A stretch of DNA of 64,000 nucleotides from Akebia trifoliata (Eukaryota; Streptophyta; Magnoliopsida; Ranunculales; Lardizabalaceae): assembly GCA_017979445.1 (NCBI GenBank), contig CM030718.1:28887021-28951020 (forward strand), in the 5' to 3' direction. A program made the translations under genes and the position numbers. Below the pieces are notes generated by a model. That model was not told where the DNA came from, searched no databases, and saw only the letters and a program-made list of their open reading frames with translations. Position 1 is the first letter of the stretch; each line of letters starts with the position of its first letter. Shown in pieces: positions 45,113-57,191 of this stretch.

Positions 45113-47205
45113 CTATGGTATGTACAAATATTTGCCACATTTGCACCTCCAAGCTTCGGGATAGTACTCCATTGTTACAGGGGTCCCAGGAGGGACGGAC
45201 ACACGAACCGCCTTGCATGGTGTACATTTGCCGCACTTGGATTTACATCGAGGAGGAGAAGAACCAGGGAAGCTCAAATACCTTCTTCTCAAGCTCAATG
45301 TGTAAAACTCTCCTTCATCTTCTCTTTTCTCTATAATCCTCGTAAGTTCCTATTCAAGTTTTCTTAATTATTAGTGTTGTATGTGGTGATTAACAAGTAT
45401 TTGATTTTATATTATTATAGTTGGATTATTTTTGTAATAAAAATTTATTTAATTTGATATTTGATCAACAATGCTCATGTTCTTTTAATAGAGTCAATTT
45501 TCTGACTAAATTTTTTTTCACACGGTGTGTACATGATTGACGTGGCTAGGGCACAGAACCATAGATCTTTTTCTTTGAGATACAGAAGGAAAACGATCAA
45601 CGATTCTGTGTCCTTGCCACATCAGCCGGATACAGATTGAGAGAAAATTTCGAGTCAGAAAATCATCAGTGTTTAATATAATACTATATATATAACCTTA
45701 TATTTTCTAAATATTGAAAGACAAATGTACCCAAAAAAAAAAAAAAAATAGGTCTGATTCTAAAATTACTGTCCAAGTTGAAATATTTGTCACCAAAATA
45801 GCCCATTGTACTATTGTTCGAGTAATTTACCTTTATACCCATTTTTTTCCTTGAGCTTCACCAGACCTTTTCACTGGGCCTGTACTAGATCCACGTGGCA
45901 AATGCATAGAACACTATATCTTTTTACTGACATACAGTTGTTAGAGCACCAAGTGTGCCACGTGGCTAAAAGATGAAAAGCTGGTTAAGTTAATAAACTC
46001 CTGAAGTATAGGATCCACACTCAAGGGCAATAGTGAATAAGAACAACCCAAGCTAAAAGTCAAGGGCTTGTACTTCATGGAGATAGTTAGCTATCCAACT
46101 CTAGGTATCCATCTTACACCACGAGGCACTCTTTCAAGCCCTCAGCCATTTTTTTTTTTTTGGAGAACCTACATACCAAAAATCACCCTTTTGATGATTT
46201 ACAGCCATTAGATTTCAAGAATCTTCTACATCAAGTGATCATAGAAAAAATTCTGAAATCAATGGCTAGGAAAGAGCGAACCTATGGAGATCCAACTCGC
46301 TCGCAAACACTTGATCATCGCTCATGATTGAAAAACAAGAGTAAGAACAAGTTCACGCCTCACGAGGCAGCTTAGGAAACATGGCACCGGTTTAAGCGCT
46401 GACGCTACCGGCGTACGTTAACGAGCTTCCTCTTTCGAAAATCGAAAAAGAGAGAATTTATATAACGCGCTAACGTGCACTGGTACTACAAGCAAAAGAG
46501 AGATGATTGATGATTTATAACCACTTGATTTCAATAAAATCAATAATGTTTCAAATCCAACGGCCATAAATCATCTATCAGTTTAAATGGTGGCTCCATT
46601 TGTATTATATTTGAAAGACAAACTCGCACAGCCCCACACTACTGTGCACCAGTAGCGCCAAACACAAACCCCTGAACAGTTCCTTAGAGCCGTTGGATCA
46701 GATTGCAACTAATGATCCTTTTATTTATGAATCCAACGGCTTAGAAACCCTAGTTTGTCTTGATCGCTGTCGGCGCATTTTAACATGGACTCGCAAACGT
46801 AAACCAGAGAAAAATGGCGCATTTTAGAAGACCGAATTGTAAAACCAACCTGTTGAAAGTAACCATCGGCTTTTCTACTCGATAAAGTACTTCTGATATC
46901 TGTAACAGAGAGAAATAAGAGACAAAATTAGAGGAAAATTTAACATAAAAACAGCTAAATTTAACTGAAAATCGAAATGGGTATTTTCAAATTTCTCAAA
47001 ATCAGCTAAAATTAGCTAAAACAAGATATGGGTATCTAAGAAAAATCATATTTTTCTCACCGAGATGAACAGTTCTGTTCCTTATGGTACTGATAGTGAT
47101 GATTAACAGAGCACAAACAGAGAAGAAGAAGAAGAAATAGATTGAAACCAAGTAGAAAAGATGAGTTCTTGACATGAACCTCTCTCTGTTTCTCTTCCAC
47201 TCCAT
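45113..47205 (-). CDS. EPFL6: EPIDERMAL PATTERNING FACTOR-like secreted peptide (EPFL6/CHALLAH type)
   Basis: Secreted cysteine-rich peptide precursor. The family signals to ERECTA-family receptor kinases to control stomatal patterning and stem growth. Three exons on the minus strand, in phase, 143 aa: 47061-47205 (donor CTCG|GTGAGA), 46850-46899 (acceptor CTGTTACAG, donor CAACAG|GTTGGT) and 45113-45349 (acceptor TTGAATAG). Hydrophobic signal segment about 14-38 (Phe-rich), spacer, then the mature domain. It has six Cys at 100, 104, 107, 110, 134 and 136, with GSSPPRCKSKCGKCTPCK and EYYPEAWRCKCG. The EYYPEAW...KCG end and the short loop (VPPGTPVTM) fit the EPFL4/5/6 subgroup, closest to EPFL6 from memory. 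Intron 2 (1.5 kb) carries two hairpin elements. I chose Met 47205, and a further in-frame Met lies upstream at 47304. Confidence 0.9.
45497..45667. repeat. Core-hairpin MITE copy 11, inside EPFL intron 2 (subgroup B ends)
   Basis: Ends are TTTTCTGACTAAATTTTTTTTC and GAGAAAATTTCGAGTCAGAAAA. Arms are GACGTGGCTAGGGCACAGAACCATAGATC / GATCAACGATTCTGTGTCCTTGCCACATC, with the core TTTTTCTTTGAGATACA. It would be transcribed as part of the EPFL pre-mRNA. Confidence 0.78.
45880..45975. repeat. Short hairpin related to the core-hairpin family, in EPFL intron 2
   Basis: CCACGTGGCAAATGCATAGAACACTATATC is partly repaired by GTGTGCCACGTGG on the other side of a loop with TTTTTACTGACATACAG. The CACGTGGC arms resemble subgroup B/A arms, but the core is decayed. 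Confidence 0.4.
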
Positions 47206-47944
47206 GAACACCAGAGAAAACTGGAACACAAACAAAACCCACTTTAGATCTCTCTCTCTCTCTCTCTGTCTCTCACTCTTAAACTCTAAAGATCTACGAT
47301 TCAAACCCTATAGAAGAATCCCTTCTCTGATAATTCCCATTTTGTTTCTTCCTCATCCCTCTCTCTTTCTCTCAGGAGAGAAGTAAGAGGAGACGCTCGT
47401 GTTCTGCTCTAAATTCTAAATCTTTCTGCATCAGTCAAGAAAATAAGGATACCGTATACGTGGTTTATTTTCTTGTTTAAGCTCTGTTTTCAGTTTTACT
47501 AAAATTACAATTTTACCCTTATATTTTCTTGAGAAAAAAAAAACATTTGCGAATTATAGTATAGTACTACTGCCCACTAAGAAAATAGAGAAAGACAGTT
47601 ATTTTTTTTTATTTTTTATTTTTTTTTTGGGAGTTAAAGTGGTAGTTATTTTCGGTTAGTGAAGTAAAAAAGTAAATAAAGTTCTACTTTCCATTGCCAT
47701 GACACGAGACCATTTGGTTTATTTGTTTGTCAATTTAATCACTATTTTTATGGTACACATGAGCTGTGGTATGAGCACGCTTGATTTCTTTTGCCAAAAA
47801 TTTCTACCATGGATTTGTTTATGAAATTATATGAGAAAGATTATTATTATTATTTTTTTTTTTTTTTTTGAAAAAAATAGACTAATGTTAATATGACGTT
47901 TTGTTCTTTTTTTTTTGTTTTTTTTTTCCTTTTGGTTCTTTAGA
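47206..47944. promoter_or_regulatory. Leader and upstream region of the EPFL gene
   Basis: The complement of 47251-47275 is a GA-rich run inside the presumed leader. Farther upstream lie T-tracts (47600-47630, 47850-47870, 47910-47930). No element can be named as a defined promoter motif. Confidence 0.35.
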
Positions 47945-48035
47945 CGCTCCCTGACATGGCAGTTACAGAATTATAAATCTTTTTCTGATGTATCCCGAAG
48001 CAAAAGATCTACGATTCTGGGATGAGAGCGTATGG
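47945..48035. repeat. Core-hairpin MITE copy 12 (subgroup A, eroded)
   Basis: GACGCTCCCTGACATGGCAG and CTACGATTCTGGGATGAGAGCGT flank TTTTTCTGATGTATCCCGAAGCAAAAGATC. The outer ends are eroded. It lies about 0.75 kb upstream of the EPFL start. Confidence 0.6.
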
Positions 48036-48528
48036 GGTGTTTGAAAAAAAGAACGTCGACTGAAAAAAAATTTATTTTACTATTTTGAATAATGAGTCAT
48101 GTATACTAAAAAACGATAATTTGTTGCTTACTTAATGTTTGCAAGTGAGCATACATGTCAATTATCATTTGTACATGAACATATACATACTGAGAGATTG
48201 AATGAGACGATTCGATTTCCCACCTAAATAAAATTTATGATGTTTGATCATTATTGTGTCGATGATGAAGAATTAGAAGAAATGAGGTACGATACAAAAT
48301 GGTAAGGATTGAAAAGAAATGAGAGAGAAATATGAAGTGGGATGTTAATTTTTTTCCTCGATTGTCCCCATTTCTTAATAACATGATTTTTACTGCAAAT
48401 TTTAAGTTGACATAGGAGGAAAATGGAAGATTATGACTAGTCATGTTCGTATTACATGTATCGTTAATTGATTGGTTGTAGGTTCGAATTTTACTTGAAG
48501 AGATTTGATTTATTCTGAATTAAAAAAG

Positions 48529-48706
48529 AATCATGCTAGAGTAACATTGAAATGTACATCGATTCTGGTATTCTAATGTGGTGGTGCACACATAACCATA
48601 GATGCTTTTCACTCATATCTCGATGAAAAGCATCTGTGGTTATGTATGCACCATCACATCAGAATGTACAATCGATGTATATTTAAATGTTACTTTAGCA
48701 TTATCC
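48529..48706. repeat. Core-hairpin MITE copy 13 (subgroup C ends)
   Basis: Ends are AATCATGCTAGAGTAACATT and AATGTTACTTTAGCATTA. The core ACATAACCATAGATGCTTTTCACTCATATCTCGATGAAAAGCATCTGTGGTTATGT forms one of the cleanest inner hairpins. Arms are GTACATCGATTCTGGTATTC / GAATGTACAATCGATGTA with some slippage. Confidence 0.82.
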
Positions 48707-50325
48707 TTAATACATATCTTAGACATATTTATTCCAAAGGTAGATCATGATCGTTAGATTTCATAATTATAAAGTTGGGATCATGTGTTTTTTCGTAAGT
48801 CACCTAAACCCGAACCTTACGAAATGGAGAATACACGGTGTTGAATTTTGAAAATAAAAATAAAAATGGGTTGGTTCAATAATTCTTGCAAAATACTTTT
48901 TTTTTTTTATATAACTTACTCTTATTAGTTTTTGCCGGATTTACGTACGATGAATCGTATATTTCCTCGAGGTTTTATGGAAAAACCAGAAAAGTGTCTT
49001 TTACAAGGAAGTCCTGAATTAAAAGTATTATTTACATATTCCTCCCCAGTGTTGAGAAAATACTCAACAAAGTGTCTTTTTCGACTGATCCATTGCAGTC
49101 TCCCTACACAAAATTATGTTCACTTGAATGACAAGACCACAAGCATTGAATCCAAATTACAAAATATATTATTCCAATGTGGATTGGTGTCGGACACAAG
49201 CCTCCAACATCATTAAGATTTAGACATGCCCTCTTGACCTCAGTCTTCTTAATAAACTAATGGAAAAAGACTCAAATGCACTCATCTACTACCTCTCACC
49301 AAAATCCTTTGATTTTAATTCACAAAAACCAGTCATCTTCAAGTTGTTGGATCCAACCCATGGAACTATTCGACTTGAAAAATATAAAGTATACTCAATT
49401 TTGGCAGAAAAATGAGAATAATATTTGGATATAATTGAATGTATAATTGTTTTGCAATTCAACTAATTAAATATATTTTTAAAATTATTTGGTAAACGAA
49501 AAATAAATCTAATAAAATTAAACCATACTACATTTTGGCTGATGAAGCTGACAAATTTTGATCCGATCATCATCATCAAAGCCTTATCTCAAATATTTGA
49601 GCTCTCTTTATGTTGTCGAAAGATTGCCTTTTAAATTAAATAGGGGCAGAGCTAAGATTTGTCTAAATAGGGTAACCAAGATCCTTAAAAATATTTGTGA
49701 GGGCAATAACGAAGGATTTTGTTTTCTACCTCTGTTATCAGTTGCAGAAACATATAATTTATATAAATCCGTCTGACCTTAAGCACATAATTCACATGAG
49801 CGGATAGTGAGAATGTGATGAGTGTTTTTTAGAAAGGGATGCTTCACCTTTTATCTTCTACACCATCTCTTTATTCATATTTAGTTTAAAAAGTGTTGGT
49901 TCATCAATAGTACTAAAGTACAACCAGCTTTACAAGTAGTTCAAGTTCATTTTATTTCATCATGGCCATGTCTACACAGTTATTGTTTTGTTGGTATGCC
50001 AATGAAAGGGTACATGGTGAATTGTTTGATCAATTTGTCATGATCTCTCCCAAAAGTATATGATTTGATCACATAATTTGATTATCTTAACATTGGCTAT
50101 AAATAATAAATTTTTTTTTTTGAGATCATTAGATTGAATATATTTACGAGTTGAGAGCTGTTGTTTATAATAGTTTCTCCAAAGGGAAATAAGTTATCAT
50201 CAAAATTTTCTCCTAAATTACCTCACACGACATCAAATTGTACAATATTTTTTTTAGGTACTATAATCATGATCTTAAATCAACACATTCTATTAGGTTA
50301 CTGTTATGCCCATAATGAATAAAGA

Positions 50326-50471
50326 GTCGTGATAATCTGACGGCCCCCTTTAACATTCACCCCCATCACAGAATCGTAGATCATTTTCTTGAGATATGCA
50401 AAATCATACGATTCTGTGATGAGGGCGTAGGGGGGGAAGTATGTTAGAGGTAGCCGTTAGAAAATCATTAT
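50326..50471. repeat. Core-hairpin MITE copy 14 (subgroup A ends)
   Basis: Ends are TCGTGATAATCTGACGG and CCGTTAGAAAATCATTATTC. The core pairs CCCATCACAGAATCGTAGATCATTTTCTTGAG with ATACGATTCTGTGATGAGGGCGT. Confidence 0.78.
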
Positions 50472-50915
50472 TCATGAATAAATGCTCTTATCTAGCAGTT
50501 AGAAACCACCAATGAGTCTGAATTATATTAATTTGATCGTCAAAATGTTTATTTATTTATTTATTTTACGATACACCCTTAGAGATTCTGAGAAATCCAA
50601 TTGAGGTTCAAAAGTAAACCCTGTTGCAAATCCCGAGATAGATTGCAAATTTTTTACTCTACATAAGCTAAAGTGATGAGTGGTCTGTGACAAATGTTTC
50701 CCTTTAAAGTGAGCTTTATAGGGTCAGGGAATCCTGCAGTAGCTGGTAGGTATCACATTCATAAGACCCACCATTTGATGAAGAAGGAACCATCCATCCA
50801 TGTCAACGCACATATCGATGCCTAATGAAGACGATGGACTCTCATTTCAAAGTGGGTCCATCACGAATTAGTACTCTAGAGCCATTTGACCTGATTGGAT
50901 GATATTATTGTAAAA

Positions 50916-51098
50916 TAATGCTAAAATGACCTCAAGATTGGATCTCTCGTTGCACGCCCTAACGTGAAAGTGCATGGGAATCATAGATGCTTTTTCTTGA
51001 GCTACAAGTGAAAAAATATTTATGATTCTTATTCACTTTCACATCAGGATGTGTGCGATGAGGTCCAATCTCGAGATCACTCCAGCACGACTCATTAT
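50916..51098. repeat. Core-hairpin MITE copy 15 (subgroup C ends)
   Basis: Ends are AATAATGCTAAAATGACCTC and GAGATCACTCCAGCACGA. Arms are AACGTGAAAGTGCATGGGAATCATAGATGC / ATTTATGATTCTTATTCACTTTCACAT, with a loop of CTTGAGCTACAAG. The arms GATTGGATCTC / GGTCCAATCTC extend the pairing. Confidence 0.78.
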
Positions 51099-51772
51099 TG
51101 GAACAATTGGTTTGTAAAATTATTCACTAGAACAATTGCATATTTCTTCTAATTGAGATTATAATTGATCGTTGTTGAATATACTCAGACGTTCTCCGCT
51201 GATTTTCTCTTTGTTTATCAATATTTTTTGCATTTTTCCAAATGTGGAAATTTAATTTAATTAAGGAACCCAATGAATGAGTGATTCTAATGTGAAGTTA
51301 GAAATGAAATAAAATGCAAATAGGAAATTATCAATAGAAAAGCCTTGAATGTTTTAACACTTTTTAGTTTTTATTGGTCTTGGATTCGTAGGAAATTATC
51401 ATTAAAAGCCTCCTTGAAGTACCTTCGGATGACCAAACATGTCTAATTAAGTTTGAATTGTACAAAGAAACAATCCAAATCCTAGCTGCATAATTTCATC
51501 CTTTCTAACAGCCAACGGGTCTCAGACACCACTACACACACCCGTGGTGCACTCACGTTCTCCAGAGATGCATGAAGTGCATCAACGGTTGCATCAAATT
51601 AGTTATAATACCTCATTACATAATCAACAAACACGTTGAACCTAGAAGTGAACAATGCATGAAGCAACAATATCTTGATAGGGTTCTCCATATAGGTGAA
51701 GTTAGGATAAACATTGCCTATTATTGGTGCACCGATGTTATCGATGTAACGAGATATATATGTCATGGTTTT

Positions 51773-51945
51773 AAAACTTGGTTTCATGCCTCATCTCGTC
51801 CATGGCAGATACCGAGTTGTCTCAGACAAGTTTTTCGATATGTTAGAGAAGTCTCATTCAAAAGAATGAAAAATGAACGCGGGGTTCTATATCTTGTTTG
51901 AAAATTTGACTTGTCTGTCTGTCTCGGACGAGTTTTGAAACCATG
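51773..51945. repeat. CATGGTTTTAAA-ended MITE
   Basis: Begins CATGGTTTTAAAACTTGG and ends CGAGTTTTGAAACCATG. Internal boxes are TCATCTCGTCCATGGCAGAT, CGAGTTGTCTCAGAC and CTGTCTCGGACGAG. It resembles the copies at 1816, 52317 and 60417. Confidence 0.75.
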
Positions 51946-52316
51946 ATATATATATAGGTGCCATGTACTCTATGGTGCTCTTGGAGAAGGCCCCGACCGA
52001 TGGAGAGTAAGACACCCATGACTAATGGGGTGGACACCTTAATTTCGTGCCATAGGCCACCTATGCTAAGTGTATTGTGTATCGTGGAAATTGCATCCTA
52101 TACATATTGAAAATTAACTTAAGGCCAATAGTGTCGAATGTTGCAGTTGACCCAATCATCGGCAATGGAATAAGATGTTACGAGTGCTTCGACGTCATGG
52201 TTTCTGACCCCAGCCAACATTTGGATGTGACAACCACGTAGGGCCTTGGGCACCGAGTGGTTCGGTTAGATTTGGATGGGCCAAATAAAAAATCAGCTAT
52301 GTCAAAGTCTGGCCCG

Positions 52317-52547
52317 ACCATGGTTTTAAATCTCGCCCAATACCGAGACAACTCGTCTGAAACGTTTCAGTATCGTCCACGAATAAGACGGATAGACAAG
52401 TCAAACATATTGGGCGAGATTTAAAACTACAGTTCAATTTTCTCATTGTTGAAGGAGACGACTCCAACGTATCGGAAAACTTGTCTGAGACGACTCGGTA
52501 TAGTTCATGGACGAAACGAGACAACAAAACGAGTTTTAAAACCATGA
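52317..52547. repeat. CATGGTTTTAAA-ended MITE, composite copy
   Basis: Begins ACCATGGTTTTAAATCTCGCC and ends CGAGTTTTAAAACCATG. An internal GGGCGAGATTTAAAACTACAG at about 52412-52430 is a second inverted end, so the unit looks like one element inserted beside or inside another. CGAGACAACTCGTCTGA and GAGACGACTCGGTATAG boxes are shared with the other copies. Confidence 0.72.
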
Positions 52548-54400
52548 GTCCGGCTCACAAGTTCTCTGGAATCTGGATAAGTCTTCCAAACAAACAGGCT
52601 ATTCTTCCAAACCAAATCTTGGCCCGATAATTAAATGGGCCTGTAACACTATCCAAGCATAGTTCACGATGGGTTTGGTCAAAACCCAACCCATTCAGGG
52701 GCAGAGCTCTGATTAATAATCCAAGTTTAACTTGATTGAATCTCCTCTACCGTTCGATGAAATTCAGTAGGGATCCTCATGAATTGTATTGTCACACTGA
52801 ATACATTCTCTTAATAGTTCATAATAGGTAAAAGCACATAACCTGTAGTCTTGGAAATCGGGTACATTATTTTATTGTGTTACACGATGTATCACATCGT
52901 TTTCTTTGACTATTTATACGAGACAGACACCAAACTGAAATTCTATCTAACGTATTCACCCCGATACTTGTATCAACTCCCTCTAAACCTCAGATTTTCA
53001 AATTAATTTCCTATACCCCCTTACATAAAATTATTAATTTTAAATGACAGAATTCTCTCTCATTTGCAAACCTTATAAATTGCAAAATAATAATAATAAT
53101 AATGATAAAATTCAGTTGAGCATCAAATATTCATCACTTTTAAAATATAAAAAAAAAAAAAAATTTATTTTATTTTATATTTTAAGTAATTAGGTTCTAA
53201 AATAATAAACAAATAAAAATATATACTAGAAACTAATACTTTAACAATTTGAGTTTTACATTATATATGTAGTATAAAAATGTAAAATCAAGTAAGTTGA
53301 ATGGTGTGTAGGACAAAAATCCGATTGAATCTAGATCTTACGCATGTCCAAATTTGAAAAGGATTTCATGTCTAGATAGGGTAGCATCTAGTAATTTAGA
53401 AGTAAAGTAGCTTTACTCAGCATAACATAGCCGAGCCAATGTAAGACTCTACTCTTCCACGAGTTTTAAAGAGTAAGGCGGAGTAGATTCTTAGGATGAG
53501 CTCTCGTCTTCTCCGAGTTAGAATTGGGAGAGTATCTCGAGAATTTAAGAGTGATTAACTGTGTTAATCATGTCCTTTTCTAAGTGGATAATTTTAAAAT
53601 TTTTAGATAATTTTCATTAGCTAACCACAAGATTTAGGAGAGGATCACCTTAAATATCCTTGAGTGATGTGACTAAGAAAAAAGATTAGCCTATCAACTC
53701 TAGAGAAGTCAGGAAAAGATTTTTGGAAGGTGAATTATTGGACTAATCATTATTCTCTACATCTAATCAGAATTCTGTTTAATATGGGCATCAAAAAGTG
53801 TTTGACAGGTACCACACTGGTGCCCTAATTCAACGGAGGAGGGAAGACTTATCTTCAAAGCTTCGATCTAAGTTATTTAAGGTAAGTTTGGATTTTACCC
53901 CTACATTTAGTCTCCTATTTTATCCTCATTTTGGGAAATTTATATAAGATTGCGACATTTGACTGCATGATTAGTCATATCTCAAAAGATAGGAAAATCC
54001 CTACATATTAACATAATATATATAATAAAGATAAAAAAAAATTACCATGATTTTCATGCTCTTAATGTGTAGATGCCAATGTTAAGTGTTGAACGATTTT
54101 CTATATCTTTTTTATGTTTTATCTACCAATCAAGTGAATCTCGGTAAATGAGAGACTTTTTTTTTTTTTTTAATCTTTAAAAATGTATATTTTTAATAAT
54201 ATTAGATGTTAATAAGATTAGATGTTAAAAAAGTAATATTTGAAAGTGTGAAAATAGAAGAATGCTAGTTAAATTGGCGAAGTTGGAAAAAAATAAATAT
54301 AAGAGAGAATTATTTTAATTTTAGGGGAGAATATGTAAATAACACTTGAGTTTGGATCTGTCCGGTAAATAAAATTTCTTTTATTTTTAATGTCACGCGT

Positions 54401-55208
54401 GCGTGTGTGCGTGCGAGACGTTTAGAAGTTTGAACCGAAAAGAATTCAAAATTTGCGGCTCTTCTCACGGTAGAGATTCGAGGCTCTGTTAGGCGATTTT
54501 TTCCAAGCCAAAAAAACTGCGATTTTTATGGGAACGAATTGTCGATTTCCAGAAATGGTTCCAACTTCTTCTTCTCAGATCGAACGAAACAGGAGGGAGA
54601 GAGCTACAATCCACGAATTTGAAGTTTGAACTTCAGTGAAGGTTTTCCTGTACGAAATCTTGTTTCAGTACTGTTTTGGCGTTTTAAGCTAAAACAAAGT
54701 TGTAGTTTTTAGGATTTACAGAGGTTTCAGATCTGAAATCTAGGTCTTCTGCTGTGTTTCGGTTGATTCAAGTAGAACTGTAAAAGAATGTAGTTTTAAG
54801 TACTTTAGATGTGATTTTTTCATTGATTTTAATAGTTGAAACTTTTCTATTCTAAAATCTTGTTTTTATGTTTGCGGAATTGGGCTATTTCTTAGGGTTT
54901 TTAAGAGAAAAGTTTTGATTTTTGGATTCATTTTCATTTTGTAGCAAAAAATCTAGGGTTTTGTGTAGTATTTCAGTCAACCGATGGTGGTTTTCGAATG
55001 AAAATGGACAATGTAGTGTAGTGTAGGTCGATTATAGGGTTTTTGAGCTGAAGCATCAACTTCCTCTTTTGTCGATTGTTGAGTGTTTTCTGACCCAGAG
55101 GTTTCTGCACTTAAAATCTGATTTATTTTTAATGGTTTTCGAAGCCGAGCTCCATTAGATCAATTTGTCCCTCTATTCCCGCTTGTGTTCTCTGAAGATT
55201 TTCAGGCC
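54401..55208 (+). promoter_or_regulatory. Promoter and leader of the DUF641 gene
   Basis: A TATA-poor region with a (GTGTGCGTGCG) patch near 54392-54412, followed by T-rich sequence that may contain a leader intron (for example CTGTACGAAATC... to TTTCTGACCCAGAG near 55100). An alternative in-frame ATG at 55185 would add eight residues. No firm transcription start can be given. Confidence 0.35.
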
Positions 55209-56555
55209 ATGGAATCTGCAACTAAACCTGTTAAACCTTCTACTAACATCTCCAACATCATTCACAGATTCGCCAAAGTTTGCAGGTTTAGATCTATTGG
55301 GGTCTTCTCCAATGAAAATCCCAATCACCATCATCACCACCTTAACACTAAGAATGCTTCCTCAACAGACAACAGCAGCATTGATGCCGCCGAAGGAACC
55401 GAATGCTTTGTTCAAAGAATTCATCCCCAACCCGTTAAAGAAGCCTTGACCAAAACCCATGAAGATTTAGCTGTCACTGTGATTTTGGAGCTATTCGACA
55501 CTATATCGGCCCTCAAATTAGCTTACATTAAGCTCCAAGAAGCTCACATTCCTTACAACCCTGCGAAAATCCAAGCTGCGGATGACGTTGTTGTCTCTGA
55601 GCTCAAAACCCTCTGTGATATCAAGCGGTCCTACAAACATGTCTCCAAACCGAAATCTGTTTCCTCTCTCTCAGGCCCTCTTTTGCGCGAAGGGATTCAA
55701 AATCATGCGGGTCAATTGGAAAAGTTGCAATCTCAAATGCAATCAAAGGATTATGAAATCCTCTTATTACAGCAGGAACTAGAAGAATTAGATGTGGAGA
55801 ACGTGGAATTGGAGGCTAAGATCAAACAGAGAGCTTTGGAGGAAGAAAATGCTTGGGTTTGTAAGGATTTAAGCCCATGTTCATTCTATGAGGTCTTCAA
55901 AGCTGCAACAAAATCCATCCATGATTTTGCAAAACCTTTGATTAGCTTGATGAAAGCTTCAGGATGCGATCTCGACAAGGCAGTCAGCTCAATCGAACAT
56001 TCCATTGTCTACTCGAAACGTTCCCATAAGAAGTATGCATTTGAAGCCTATATCTCCCGAAGAATGTTCCATGATTTTTGCCTCGAATTCCACAATGTGG
56101 ATGATATCTTGAGGTATAGAGATCCGTTTGATGCTTTGATTGAAAACCCAAATTCGGATTTTGCGAAATTCTGTCGATCAAAGTACTTGTTGGTGGTCCA
56201 TGCAAAAATGGAGGCATTGTTCTTTGGGAATTTGGATCAAAGGGCATTTGTGTTGAGCGGCAGACATCCGAGGACTCCATTTTACGAGGTGTTTGTGAAA
56301 ATGTCTAAGTGTGTTTGGGTCCTCCAAGCAATGGCTGCCTTGACTGAACCCAAAACTGAGATTTTTGCAGTTGAAAGAGGGAGTGAGTTTTCAGAGGCTT
56401 ATATGGAGTGTGTGGTGGATGATGACGATGACGACGACACACTCAAATCCAACTCCAACTCCAAGGGAAGATACAGAACTGGATTCATGGTGATGCCTGG
56501 TTTTAGAATTGGACCGACTGTGATTAGGTCTCGGGTTTATCTCTCTCCAATGTGA
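55209..56555 (+). CDS. DUF641 protein, GIL1/IRKI-like
   Basis: A 448-aa intronless CDS from Met 55209. The frame opens at 55185, but MESATKPVKPSTNISNIIHR fits the family start of a short leader followed by a 'KP-S-ISxII-RFAKVC' segment. The DUF641 core is at about 66-150 (CFVQRIHPQPVKEALTKTHE, LELFDTISALKLAYIKLQEAHIPY). A coiled coil follows at about 164-215 (QLEKLQSQMQSKDYEILLLQ). The C-terminal half ends in the conserved GFMVMPGFRIG...RSRVYLSPM. A stretch of seven Asp (about residue 402) is odd and probably disordered. Characterised relatives are GIL1 (gravitropism in the light) and IRKI (binds the IRK receptor kinase), and no enzymatic motif is seen. The gene faces the next one tail to tail (636 bp between stops). 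Confidence 0.88.
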   Translation: MESATKPVKPSTNISNIIHRFAKVCRFRSIGVFSNENPNHHHHHLNTKNASSTDNSSIDAAEGTECFVQRIHPQPVKEALTKTHEDLAVTVILELFDTISALKLAYIKLQEAHIPYNPAKIQAADDVVVSELKTLCDIKRSYKHVSKPKSVSSLSGPLLREGIQNHAGQLEKLQSQMQSKDYEILLLQQELEELDVENVELEAKIKQRALEEENAWVCKDLSPCSFYEVFKAATKSIHDFAKPLISLMKASGCDLDKAVSSIEHSIVYSKRSHKKYAFEAYISRRMFHDFCLEFHNVDDILRYRDPFDALIENPNSDFAKFCRSKYLLVVHAKMEALFFGNLDQRAFVLSGRHPRTPFYEVFVKMSKCVWVLQAMAALTEPKTEIFAVERGSEFSEAYMECVVDDDDDDDTLKSNSNSKGRYRTGFMVMPGFRIGPTVIRSRVYLSPM

Positions 56556-57191
56556 AATCTTTACATGATGAAGGTCGTCGATTACAGGGTTTATCTTTTT
56601 TGTGTTGCTGATGGGCGTCAGTGCTTGCATTTAGAACTGTAAATGGAACACTAATTTAAGTTGTTTTTAGTCTTACAGCTTAGAATTTTTTTTTTTTTTT
56701 TTACGAGAAGAGTTACTTATAACTCTCTCTTTCTAATTATAATGCTAAGTGTGGTTGTCAATCGATGAACTCCGGAGTTCTTGAAATTTAATGGTCTGTT
56801 GCAACACCATGAATCATTCAGTGTTTGATATTTGAGAGTGATGATTGTCACGGATTGCAAACTTACATATTTGGGTAATTTTGAGGTAACTTACCCCAAA
56901 ACCTTGTCTTGTTGTCGAGGTATGGATGTTGGAGAGAAAATCTTGAGGTCAGCAATGAGAGCATTTCGACCATTTCCTGTTAATCTGAATGAAATACTGC
57001 CCCAAAAGGAGTATGTCATCAGTTTGAAATGATCAAATGCGTCGAAAATTACCATAAATGCTTATGTTACAATTACAAAATTTAACTTTAGGTGACCATT
57101 TGGTTTGTCAACTAGAGTACAGACCCAACATCGGTATACAAATACATTATGTATAAAATACAAGGAAAAGAAGAAAATATTGAATCCTTCA
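56556..57191. other. Convergent 3' flanks
   Basis: Holds the 3' ends of the DUF641 gene (+) and of the plastid-protein gene (-), with a T-tract at 56689-56702. No further gene is seen. Confidence 0.5.

Larger units (their letters stand above)
48036..54400. other. Gene-poor spacer
   Basis: Apart from the separately listed hairpins at 48529, 50326, 50916, 51773 and 52317, this 6.4-kb stretch holds no coding frame that I can support. A (TAT)/(AAT)n tract occurs at 53083-53105 and A/T homopolymers at 53147 and 54157. It forms the long upstream space of both the EPFL gene and the DUF641 gene. Confidence 0.55.

Noticed and set aside
48932..49216. A 94-codon frame
   Set aside because: The composition is unremarkable, there is no motif and no splice context, and it sits in repeat-rich spacer. 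It is most likely a chance frame.
51572..51901. A 109-codon frame
   Set aside because: Its second half lies in a CATGGTTTTAAA-ended MITE and the first half has no similarity, so it is a chance frame.
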